Below, piece after piece: positions 44,367 through 55,600 of a stretch of 64,000 nt of DNA. Positions within the stretch are counted from its first letter, which is position 1. Each line of letters opens with the position of its first letter. The translations under genes were made by a program, and so were the position numbers. Source of the DNA: Centrapalus pauciflorus (lineage: Eukaryota > Streptophyta > Magnoliopsida > Asterales > Asteraceae); the NCBI GenBank assembly GCA_020465985.1, contig JAANYP010000415.1:169409-233408 (forward strand), written 5' to 3'. The notes under the pieces are model-generated. The model did no database searches. It was not told the DNA's origin and saw only the letters and a program-made list of their open reading frames with translations.

Positions 44367-45639
44367 GTGCAGGTGATTATGGCAGATCATGGAGAGGGAT
44401 CTGGGCCCGAGAGACCAGTGGGAGACGAGTATGTCCGCCGGTCAGAGATGTTGTCAGTTTTGACTGAGTTCTACAGAGAGAGGGATAGAGAGAGGAATCA
44501 GCAGCGAGAGAGATCTGATCCGCCACCAGTTACGAGTGCCGAGACGGGGGTTGGGGCATTTTCTTCTTCTGCTCCGCGAGGTGGGTCCTTTAAGGACTTT
44601 ATGGCGGGAGCCCCACCTCAGTTCCGAGGCGGTGGTGAGCCGGGCGCGGCTATGGCTTGGGAGAGAGAGATAGAGGCGGCATTTCGAGTTGCCCATGTCG
44701 ACCCTCGTGATATGGTCGGCTATGCGGCTTATCAGCTAAAGGGAGGGGCTTCACAGTGGTGGAAGTCCATTGAGTCGTCTATGACTACAGCTGCAGCGTA
44801 TGCGATGTCATGGGATCAGTTCCGTGCTATCTTTGAGTTACAGTATATTCCCCGCGATGAGCGCCGGGAAATGGAGCGTCGGTTTCTACACCTCCAGCAG
44901 GGCAGTATGTCAGTCCAGCAGTATGTAGATAGGTTTAATGAGTATGCTCAGTTTGCGCCCCAGCATGTGGATTCAGAGGTTCGTAAGGCTGATACCTTTA
45001 TTGACGGTTTGAGATCGGACATCCGAGAGTTTGTCGGACTCCACGACACTCCTACGTTTGCGAGAGCCTTGGAGTTGGCTCGTGTCAGAGAGAGGGAGAT
45101 AGAGAGGCAGAGGGGTCAGCCTCCATCCCAGAGACAGAGGACAGAGACGTCTGAGCAGTCTCGTAGCTATTATCGAGAGCCCCAGGAGTTCCAGAGAGAG
45201 AGACAGCCTGAGCAGCAGCAGGTTCAGGGGCAGGGTTCGGGATTTCGTAGAGATCGAGATAGGGGCAGAGATCGCAGGTCCCGGAGGTCAGGGCAGTATT
45301 AGGGGCCCGGGGTGGCCGGTCAGAGTCAAGGGCAGACTTCCCGATACAGTGCTCCCAGTCAGAGTCAGAGCAGCGTGGGACAGGGGTCCCAGCCATCTGG
45401 GAGCCGGGCAGACAGTTCAGCTGGAAAAAAGAGACTGTCCGAGGTGTCGCCGTCGCCATTCCGGTCCTTGTGTGCCGGAGCAGCCCAGATGTTACCGCTG
45501 TGGTCAGTATGACCACACATCTTTTACGTGTACTTCGAGAGATTCCCTGTGCTTCCGCTGTGGGAGGCCAGGTCATATTGTGAGAGACTGCCCGGATGCG
45601 CCGCCTGCTGTACAGGGAGCGAGTACCAGTGGTGCTTGA
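44367..45639 (+). pseudogene. Element J gag
   Basis: Gag domain with WEREIEAAFRVAHVDPRD, QWWKSIES and YIPRDERREMERRFLHLQQ, then an arginine- and glutamine-rich tail. TAG at 45300-45302 ends the first frame. The same frame reads on until the AAAAAA run at 45425-45430, after which zinc-knuckle sequence (CYRCGQYDHTSFTC, CFRCGRPGHIVRDC) appears in the next frame. TGA at 45637-45639 closes that piece, and pol continues in the same frame. Gag packages the RNA. Confidence 0.85.
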
Positions 45640-48600
45640 GCCGAGCCGTCGTCTTCGAGCCGCCGTGAGTCAGCGCCCAGAGGCAGGGGTAGAGTATTTC
45701 AGGCCACGGCAGAGGAGGCCCGCGAGTCCACCGATGTTGTATCTGGTACGTATATCTTGAACGGGCTTAGTGCTCGTGTTTTATTTGATTCTGGAGCGGA
45801 TCGCTCGTATGTGTCCATTGTGTTTTGTGCCTACTTTTTTGTGCCTCCTACTGTTTTATCTGTGCCGTTAGTCGTAGAGAGAGTAGACGGTAGCACAGCT
45901 TTAGTGAGTCGGGTGTTCAGAGATTGTGTTTTAGAGATCGATGCTCACCGGTTTCTGATTGATCTACTGCCGATAGAAATCAGCAGTTTCGACGTGATAG
46001 TGGGTATGGACTGGATGACAGCCAGGCAGGCCGATATTCTGTGCGCGAAGAAGATGATCCGGATACCCATTTCAGACAGTGAGACGGTGACTGTGTATGG
46101 CGAGAGACGCCGAGGCGAGATCGGCATTGTGTCTATGGCCCGAGCTCAGAGGTATGTTGCGAAGGGATGTGAGACCTTTCTGGCTTATGTTGTCGACGCC
46201 AGGTTAGAGAAGAAGACCCTAGCGGATATACCCGTGATCCGAGAGTTCCCCGAGGTATTCCCAGAGGAGTTGCCTGGGTTACCGCCAGATCGTCAGGTCG
46301 AGTTTCGTATCGATCTTATCCCTGGAGCGGTGCCTATTGCGAAGATGCCTTATAGGTTGGCACCTACTGAGATGAGAGAGATGATGTCGCAGCTTCAGGA
46401 GTTGCTCGATCGTGGATTTATCCGTCCGAGTTCGTCCCCGTGGGGAGCTCCCGTGTTGTTTGTAAAGAAGAAGGACGGTTCTATGCGGATGTGTATCGAC
46501 TATCGAGAGTTGAATAAAGTGACGGTGAAGAACCGTTATCCGCTTCCACGTATCGACGATCTGTTCGATCAGCTACAGGGTTCGAGCTTCTTTTCGAAGA
46601 TAGATCTGAGATCAGGGTATCATCAGCTGAGAGTCAGAGATGATGACGTGCCGAAGACTGCGTTTCGGACGAGATACGGCCACTATGAGTTTCTAGTCAT
46701 GCCCTTCGGACTGACTAACGCACCCGCGGCATTCATGGATTTGATGAACATGGTGTGTAGATCTATGTTGGATCGATTCGTGATTGTTTTTATCGATGAC
46801 ATCTTGATCTACTCGAGGAGTGCCGAGGACCACGAGCAGCACTTGCGAGAGGTTTTGACTGTGCTGCGAGCGGAGCGACTTTATGCGAAATTCTCCAAGT
46901 GTGAGTTTTGGTTGCGCGAGGTCCAGTTTTTGGGACATGTTGTGAGCGCCGAGGGTATTTCAGTGGATCCGGCGAAGATAGAGGCAGTTATGAGTTGGGA
47001 GCCGCCGAAGACAGTGCCTGAGATTCGTAGCTTTTTGGGCCTAGCCGGGTATTACCGCCGCTTCATTCAGGACTTCTCGAGGATTGCCAGGCCGTTGACG
47101 AGATTGACACGGCAGTCTGTTCCTTTCGTGTGGTCCGATGAGCAGGAGTCAGCCTTCAGGGAGCTGAAGTCCCGGTTATGTCAGGCACCAGTGTTAGCAT
47201 TGCCCGAGGGTACAGAGGATTTCGTGGTCTACTGTGATGCGTCAGGTACCGGTTTGGGATGTGTTCTGATGCAGCGAGGCAAGGTGATTGCGTATGCTTC
47301 GTGACAGTTGAAGACTTATGAGGAGAATCATACCGTGCACGATCTTGAGTTAGACGTGATAGTGTTTGCGTTGAAGATATGGCGTCATTATCTGTACGGT
47401 TCGCGGTTTGTAGTGTATACAGATCATAAGAGTCATCAGTATCTGTTCAGTCAGAAAGAGCTGAATATGAGACAGCGGCGCAGCCTCGAGTTACTAAAAG
47501 ATTATGACTGCGAGATTCAGTACCATCCTGGTAGGGCCATTGTGGTGGCCGATGCGTTGAGCTGCAAGGCGTGCGGCCAGACGGTAGTTTCCCGAGCAGC
47601 GAGGCTCGAGGTCACATCGACTCTTGTGGAGAGTCTGAGGCATGCCCAGTTAGAGGGCCTTCGAGCAGAGAATGTGAAAAGAGAGCGGCTTGCGGGACAG
47701 CTTGAGATGTTGAGCAGAGATAACAGAGGTCTATGGGCGTTTCATGATCGTGTTTGGGTTCCGAGAGTCGGTAATCTGCGACAGCTGATTTTAGATGAGT
47801 CGCATCGGTCGAGGTTGTCTATCCACCCCGGGAGCACCAAAATGTATAGAGATCTGCGCGAGTTCTATTGGTGGCCAGGGATGAAGAGAGATGTGGGCCG
47901 ATATGTCGAGGAGTGCATGACTTGTCTGCGTGTTAAAGCCGAGCATCAGAAGCCTCACAGGCATTTGCAGCCTTTAGAGATTCCAGAGTGGAAGTGGTAT
48001 CATATCACGATGGATTTCATCGTTAGACTTCCGCGCACCGTTCGAGGCAACGATATGATCTGGGTGATTGTGGATCGGTTGACTAAGAGTGCTCATTTTC
48101 TAGCGGTTCGGGGCACCATCACTATGGATCAGTTAGCTCGGTTATACATCAGTGAGATAGTTTCGAGGCACGGCGTTCCGATGTCGATTACGTCCGATAG
48201 AGATGCGCGGTTTACTTCGAGGTTCTGGCAGAGCTTTCAGCGCGAGTTGGGAACGAGAGTTCAGTTGAGTACAGCGTACAGACCTCAGACAGACGGGCAG
48301 ACAGAGCGGACGAATCAGACTCTCGAGGATATGCTCCGAGCTTGTGCGATCGGTTTCAGTGGTAGTTGGGACGTTCACTTGCCGTTAGTCAAGTTTGCGT
48401 ACAACAACAGCTACCATTCCTCCATTAAGATGGCTCCATTCGAGGCACTGTATGGGCGTAAGTGCCTAACCCCGGTGTGTTGGGGCGAGGTCGGCGAGCG
48501 ACCTATCAGTGGACCTGAGTTGCTACAGGAGACGAGCGATAAGGTGGCGGTCATCCGAGAGCATATGAGAGTGGCGCAGAGCCGGCAAAAGAGTTATGCC

Positions 48601-49059
48601 GATCGTCGTCTGAATGAGCTCGAGTTCAGTTTCGGGGACCGTGTTATGCTGAAGGTATCGCCGTGGAAAGGAGTTATCAGATTCAGACACCGAGGTAAGC
48701 TGAGTCCGCGATACATCGGTCCGTTCGAGATCATCGCCAGAGTCCGAGATCAGGCGTATAGATTGAGGTTGCCTCCCGAGCTGGCCGGAGTCCACGATAT
48801 GTTTCATGTGAGTCATCTGAGGAAGTGTCTGGCTAAAGATGACCAGTATGTGCCGTTAACTGAGATTACCGTGGACAATCATCTGAGATACGTTGAGCAG
48901 CCTGAGGCAATTACTGATCGAAAAGTGAAGAGATTGCGGAACAAAGAGATCGCGCTAGTACTCGTTCAATGGAGGCATCATAAGGGTACTAGTGCCACCT
49001 GGGAGCCCGAGGCCGAGATGAGGAGTCGTTATCCGCAGTTGTTCCCGAGTCCGAGCTAG
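45640..49059 (+). pseudogene. Element J pol: protease, reverse transcriptase, RNase H, integrase, chromodomain-type tail
   Basis: Protease LFDSGADRSYVS. Reverse transcriptase from PYRLAPTEMREMM, with FSKIDLRSGYHQL and catalytic FIDDILIYS. RNase H VVYCDASGTGLG. TGA at 47302-47304 stands where E has arginine (YASRQLK), consistent with CGA to TGA. Integrase: HHCC zinc region (IHPGSTKMY, CMTCLRVKAEH) and D-D-E in ITMDFI, TSDRDARF and QTERTNQTLE. The tail VQWRHHKGTSATWEPE is chromodomain-like, which in chromoviruses steers insertion to heterochromatin. One codon repaired by readthrough would give an open frame of about 1100 codons. Confidence 0.9.
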
Positions 49060-49078
49060 ATTCCGGGACGGAATCTTT

Positions 49079-49094
49079 TTAAGAGGAGAGGATA
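49079..49094 (+). promoter_or_regulatory. Element J polypurine tract
   Basis: AAGAGGAGAGGATA lies directly before the 3' LTR. Confidence 0.8.
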
Positions 49095-50779
49095 TGTAAC
49101 ATCCCGGATTTGAGCCTGGTACGTGGATTTAATTTACTGGCTCTTTATTTTAATATTATTGCGTTGGTCCAATTAAATTCCGTTTCGTGGATTTAACGTG
49201 TTGAGACCAAGTGATACGTGTCTCCGAGTTAATAATTAGTGGATTATTATTATTTATGAGATCGTGGATTTAATTGGGTTAAAATGATATTAATAGTGAA
49301 AAAGTGATATTGGGTTCGGATTAATCAGGTTCGGGATTTCTAATTATAGAAAGTGTAAATATATGGATAATCTTGAGCACGTATCTTCTTTTTCCTTCCT
49401 TTGCTTTCAAAATCAGAAACGTGGGTGTGTGTGTATGTGAATCTCCTGGACAGCGAGGAATCAAAGCTTGGTTGCTGAGAATTGGTCATCTCCTTCACCA
49501 CCTTTAGTGCTCTTGAGTTCAAGGTAAAGATTTGTGAGTTTAATTGATGAAAATTCATGTTTGTGTATGTGTAAATGTAAGGGTTAGTTTCTGGAGGTCT
49601 CGTGGGTTTTGTATGAGAGTTTTGTGGAATACTTGGGTTGAAAAATCGGGTTTTGGAGGAAAAGACCTCCTGGTTCTGCCATGGAAGTCGACTGGTACTG
49701 CTGCTGTTACATCGTGAGCGCGGCCGCGATGGCCTCGGCGCGACTGCGATGGCGGCGCGACCGAGTTGCCTGGGAGCGGGCCCGCGATGCGGCGGGTTCT
49801 GTCGGGGGTTTTCGGGCGTGGACCGTTCGTTCGGGGTGGTTCCGTGGGTTGTGTTTGCTTATAATAAATGTGTTCGGGTTATTGTCTATTGGTCGGGTTA
49901 TATTAATCTGTGGGAGTCTGTGATAATTACAGGTTCGAGTCGACAGCGTTCTGACCAGCGATAGAGTTTTAGGTCATCATTGCTTTCGGGTATTGGTGAG
50001 TACTCGAGTTCTTTACAAAACGCGCGTAATCTTTTACGAGTCAGTTATGTGTTGTGAATTGTGTATGTGAAATAGAGATGCGACGCAGGTATGATATTAT
50101 CTGCCATATATGTGCTACACGTGTTTGAATTGCAGGTGTCCGCGATATGTGATCGCGCAGGCTGACTGTCCCTAACCAGTCCCGAGATATGAGACCGTGT
50201 GTATACAGTAGTGATATTGTCAGGTCGCTCCTGTGTCTATTGAGTAGCTAACCGCTGCTGTGTGCGGCCTGTTAGCTTGGGAACGTGGTCCCCTTTGAGC
50301 AGAGATATGTGTTATGCATCGAGTTGCATATGTGTGTCGAGATATATGTGTTGTGTATGCTATGTGTTCTTACCTACAGTGTCTAACCCTCGCGTACTCA
50401 CGAGCTGTCCAGCTTATGTTTTCGAGTCTTGTGTGTGTCTCAGGCAGTCATATCGTGGGGTCGCAGCCACAGTCGCAGCAGCCGAAGTGATTCAGAGGTC
50501 GAGGGTGTTTGTTGATTGCCGTTGTTAGACCTTTGAGCTGTTGTCTGTATTTTGTACTGGATCAGTATTATGTTAGCTTTCAGTAATCCGTGTTTATCAG
50601 TATTCAGTTGTGTTTATGTATCAGTGTCAGTTATGAGACGATGTATGACTCCATGTTAAAGTTTTAAATTATCAGTGTTTTCCGCTAATCCTGTGGCATG
50701 TGCATTATGAGATGATTGCGTTATTGCCACCTGTGTATTGTATTGACGTGGCATTTATGTGAGAATTGTGGGTGTTACA
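49095..50779 (+). repeat. Element J 3' LTR
   Basis: Pairs with 42511-44197. It ends GGTGTTACA just before the TCAAA target duplicate. Confidence 0.93.
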
Positions 50780-51113
50780 TCAAATAACTAAAATAAACAT
50801 TAATTTCAATAAAACTATTTTTCTCTTTCTTCATCATCATATTGCTTTTATCACCAACGATGCTTCATTGATCTTTTCTGCTTCTTCATTATTATCCTTT
50901 TCTATTTCACCAGTTCTTCTTTATCATTGTGTTAATCCAAAGGAATTCTAATCAATTTGATTCTCTAAGGTTTTGTAGTCTTAATCAAGTTTGTTGACAA
51001 TTATTTTAACTCATTATAGTTTCTATTAAGAAACCTATCAAGTAATGATTAAATTGGTTTTTGTTTATTCAATTTTCACCTGTTGAAATTCATTTGATTT
51101 GATTTTGATTTAT

Positions 51114-51461
51114 GGTTTAATATGAAAAAAACCAACATGTTTTTCACGTTTATGCGGTTTAGTCCCTCAATGTTATTTTTTACCAATAAAATCATTAAGT
51201 AATATATTTGTTTGTGAATTTTGAAATTTTTATTTATTTTTTCAAAAAAAATATTCAAGTTTGTGGACGTTTCGAAAAAAATAATGAAAATATGTTGGAT
51301 TTTTGTGGAAAAAAGTCAGGGTTGATTATGAATAAAAAAACAAAAAATTTCTGTAAACCGGATTGAAAACAATAACTTGAGGACTTTCTTAGGAAAAAAT
51401 AACACGGAGGGACTAAATCGTAAAAAACATGAAAATATGTTGATTTTTTTTATATTCAACC
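51114..51461. mobile_element. MITE copy 1 (348 bp) with 11-bp target duplication
   Basis: Terminal inverted repeats: GGTTTAATATGAAAAAAACC at the left; at the right the reverse complement reads GGTTGAATATAAAAAAAATC, similar over about 35 bp. Both sides are flanked by the same 11-mer TTTTGATTTAT (51103-51113 and 51462-51472). A related copy is at 59014-59354. The long target duplication suggests a Mutator-like origin. No coding capacity. Confidence 0.7.
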
Positions 51462-51709
51462 TTTTGATTTATTTTTTTTGTTCTTTGTTAGGGTTTGAAT
51501 GTTTTTAAAGGATCGTAAATAAATAGAATTGAATTGATTTTTGGTGTTTATAAAAATCTTGAAAAAACTCAAAAATAAAAATGAATTGATCTTAATTTGA
51601 TATATTATGATTTCATTGAATTATCGGTCCTCTGAGTTTTAATTTTTAGTTTAAGAGTATAGTGGTCAAACCAAAAAAATTCTTGAAAGTTCGAGTAGTT
51701 TCTTCAAGA

Positions 51710-52260
51710 GCTAAAGCCGTAAAATAGCAGTATACTTTTTAAGGTGTATCGATATTGTACTTGTACTTTTTATATTGTTAATATGATACATTTACTTTAT
51801 TTATGACCGGTTATTTCGTCTAGCTTTGCGCAGTTGTGGAAGAATCGTCGGTACGAACTTGTTCACCGTTAGATCTGCGTCAAATTTGAGAAGCTTCGCA
51901 ACACATAGTTTTTCGATATGGACGGTGGAGATCGTCATTGGAGATTTCTACAGAAGTCTGTAGGTGTTTGAAGTTGACTGTGCTGTGTGATTTCTCCTAC
52001 CAGGTTATCACATGGACGAGAGAGTGTACTTGATGCTTCATTTATGAAAATTTGAACATTAATAAAAAAAGAAATTTCACTCTTAACAGGTATAGCCAGT
52101 AACCGGTTACCAAAGGTATCATATTGGTATGAAAAATTGTAGTTACGTATCAAATTTTAACGATTCAGAAAGAACACGTGTAATATGAATATAATTAAAA
52201 CAGTACACGTATCATATCGATACATTTTAAAAAGTACACAACTAAATTACGGCTTTAACC
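51710..52260. mobile_element. MITE-like foldback element (~550 bp)
   Basis: The left end CTAAAGCCGTAAAATAG...TACTTTTTAAGGTGTATCGATAT and the reverse complement of the right end (TTAAAGCCGTAATTTAG...TACTTTTTAAAATGTATCGATAT) pair over some 80 bp. The interior is single-copy looking, with no gene. Confidence 0.6.
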
Positions 52261-52629
52261 CTTTTTCAATGATAAAAAACGTCACGTAATTATCACATCA
52301 CCAAATCACCGGTGATAACAGGTAAATTGGTCAAACCAATAAAAAATGAAAAGTATAGTGTTTTGATCGGTTGGGGAAAAAATTGAGTGGTTAAACCGAA
52401 AAAATTATAAAAGTTCGGATGGTTTTTTCGATGATAACCCTCTATCGTATTATGAACTTTTACATATCTTGAAAATAAAAATTTTAGGCCCACTTTTATT
52501 ATTTTTGGATTTTTTGCACAGAGCCTCCAAAATCAACAAGACAAGCTGGGAAGTGTTATGATCCTTTTACATGAACTGCAGAGAAAAAAGAAGGGAGATT
52601 TGCAAGGAAAGATGTAAGTAAAAACTTTT

Positions 52630-55600
52630 CTAAGAACCTTCTTCAGCCATTGAGATTTCGTTTAAATCCAAACCGTCTTCTGGCAACTCAGAGCCAAGTG
52701 GACCTAATGTTCCGTCTGAGTTCAAAGTCAATCCGCTCTGCAAAAGTAAATCTCAGTAAAATAATTTCCAATTTTGGTATCCGCTAATGCAAAAGATGTC
52801 TAATGGACAAAATGGTCATACCTCAGGTGAGAATCTAAGCATATCGGCACGAGCCATGGCTTCTGCTTGAGCAATTCTTTGCCTAAAGGTCATAGCCATC
52901 TCCTCCGCCTGCATAATCATTAATTAATGACATGACTTGCCATGATAACAAGCCACACATAACCGGTAAACCAGTTCCTTTCTAATCAGTTCTTTTTTTT
53001 TTTTTCTATTGTACTACAGGAGTGACTAAAACTGAGCTGCAAGGAGGAAAAACCGAACCGACTAACCGGAACCTAAAAATCAATAAAATAAAAACTAAAA
53101 ACACAACCATATAGAACCGGTTCCGGTTCTCCGGTTTTATTGTTGTTTTCCAACTTTTACATGGGAAAATACAAACCAAACAGGACCGGACCCAAAAAAT
53201 CCATAAAATCAAGGGCAAATTGCAATGAAATGTAACATAAAATTGAATTCTTAACCATAGGTAACGCAAAATTCTTTAGGCCAGGAAAACTTGTATAAAA
53301 TTTAATTTTGACAAAAAAGAGTAACGATGACCTATTACGAAAGTATAAAAATAATTTTATAATTCCTTTTTTGACAATAAACAAAATTTCATTATCTTTT
53401 TTCGGCCTAAAAATTGAATTTTGTGTAATTTCTTGGCAAAATATAATTTTATTTTACATTTGTTGGCCTAAAAAGTTCATGATACATTTGTTGCCAAAAT
53501 TCGTATTTTATGCAACCTTTCTTGACAACTTGCCCTAAAATCAACACTGAAAACCGAACCATATAAGTCCAGTTCTGGTACCAGTTCTCTGTTTTTACTA
53601 TTTATTGTTTTTCCCAACTTTTACGTAGAAAAATACAAAAGTGAACCGGACCAAACCAAACCAAAAGCCAAAGTGTATGGGTCCAATTCGGTATGGTTTC
53701 CGTACGGTTCTTCAGTTTTACCGTTCGGTTCCAACTTTTGCACACCCCTAAGACAGTTCCGATCATTGGTTGACAATCTAAAACATTTACCATATCATAA
53801 ATAAACGATATAGATTACCTTCTCGAAAACTAACTTCGGGTTGCGAATCATGTCTCCTGGAGTTGGCTCTAGTTTCTTAGTTGACAGACTAACTCGGCCT
53901 CTCTCACGATCGTGGCTTAATACCATGACCTACACAAGATAATTCTTAACAACGTTACAAATTTACAGACCAAATAGGAATAGTTAGAAATTAGATCGAC
54001 ATAATTAAACGAACCAACACTACTTGTACCTTGAGCGTATCGCCGGGTTGGAGGACGGTTGCAATGTCAGAGACACGATCATGGCTGATCTGACTAACAT
54101 GGAGAAGGCCATTGACACCACCGATATCAATGAAAGCACCGTACGGTTTCAAGCTTTGAACAACACCAGTGACAACAGAGCCGATTCCAAGCTGTGCCTG
54201 GCTATCAGCTCTGGCTTTGCGATTACTCAAAATGAGCCTTGATTGTTCCTCATCTACCTCTACAAACTTCAATGGAATTTCCTGCTCCAGAAGCTCTTCT
54301 GCACTTGAATTCTGAAAATCACAACATATTAAATTTGCATTCATATGTACCATGATAACAATAACTCGCTATAGTTAATCTATTAGATCGGTCCTGATGA
54401 TAAAACCAAACCAAACTGGATGGGAAACGGCTATAATAGGATTGGAATTTTGTTTATCGTTTCATCATTTCTAGATTTCACCAAAAACCATTTTTCAATA
54501 GTTTTACATTTTACTAAAGAAAGGGCTATTGTTTTACAAACTTAATAAAAACATTATTTAGATTTCTAGTTATTGTACGAAAACCACCCAAGTTTGCAAT
54601 TGGTTCATGGTTAGGTTTGGGACAGAATCAAACCGGACTGCTACCAAACTAAGTTACATCAGTCCGTTTTGAAGTTCTATTAATTTTTTCATTTTTCAGT
54701 TCCGTTTTTATCCGTTCCAGCCAGCTAGGACCGAGAGTGTAACTGACAATGTTAGTAAAGGCATGCGCCTTTGCGACTAAGTCCTTCGGGCCAGGGGATT
54801 TTAGGCTACGTGCCTTGAAGATGTTCACGTGTGACTAGTCCCGGGTGAGTTAGGCAAGAGTCGAGGCCTTGTTCCTTAAACGGCTATCAGGGTTTTTTAG
54901 ACTTGAAAACAGTTTAAGAAGTTATAGAGTCATCCTATTAGTGATAATTATGGTTTGTATCCTACTTTCCCCTCTCTCAAGTTCACACTTTAAATATGCT
55001 TTTATTTATGTTTTTGTGATAACATCATGTAAAGTATTTACTATATTTTTGTTGGTTCACTTCACTCGATCCCTAGCGTTTTTGCGCCTCCCGACTTAGT
55101 CCCTAATCAAGACATGTCGTCTCGAGTGCCCCTTTATTCCTTTAATAACGTTGGTACTTGGTAACATAAAAACTAAATATCTAGTCTTTCAAACATATTA
55201 GAGTAAACTTATTGCATGTAACCTATATAATACAGGGTAAGGATCATACCGATGAAATTTGAGAAAATGGAATGAATCCACGAAGTCCCTCGACTATCGC
55301 CACAACGCCACCTTTGTTGGCCCCAACAACCTTAACAAATGTGTGGTAAAAAACCAAGAGATTATGCATAAATGAAACTGTTAGGGTTCGGTAGGTACAG
55401 TGGAATGAAAAGAAATGAAAGTGACACATTTACGTTGATTTTCAACCATGAAAACGAGAATACACTAATCATAGAATTGGATTCCATTTTCTTTCCCGAT
55501 TTATAATGTTACTTGATTGTCCACATTTTGGTAGAGAATTGAGTAAACACTATAAATTGGGATAGAGAATGGAACCAATCTTTTGGGTTAGTGTATTCTT

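Larger units (their letters stand above)
42511..50779 (+). mobile_element. Gypsy element J (plus), Tekay/Del-like chromovirus, complete with target duplication
   Basis: LTRs of 1687 and 1685 bp, both TGTAACATCCCGG...GGGTGTTACA, flanked by perfect TCAAA (42506-42510 and 50780-50784). It is a full-length 8.27-kb element with primer site, gag, protease, reverse transcriptase, RNase H, integrase, chromodomain-type tail and polypurine tract. The LTRs differ by scattered substitutions and one GT dinucleotide (at least a dozen changes in the first ~520 bp), so it is younger than most elements here. Three stops and one frameshift nevertheless break the polyprotein. Confidence 0.95.
42166..52440. mobile_element. 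~2-kb terminal-inverted-repeat element split by Gypsy J
   Basis: The left end GGGCTATTATAAAAC...CCGAACTTTTATGATTTTTTCGGTTT (42166-42270) pairs with the reverse complement of 52335-52440 over about 100 bp, including GATCAAAACACTA-like and TTCCCCAACC-like blocks. Removing J and one copy of its target duplication leaves about 2.0 kb. A second, related inverted pair (42368-42430 and 51645-51709, sharing TCGAACTTTCA) lies inside. No transposase frame was found. Superfamily unknown. Confidence 0.55.

Noticed and set aside
45425..45430. Programmed frameshift at the A-run in J gag
   Set aside because: Other stops break the same region, so a mutational indel is the simpler reading until other copies are checked.
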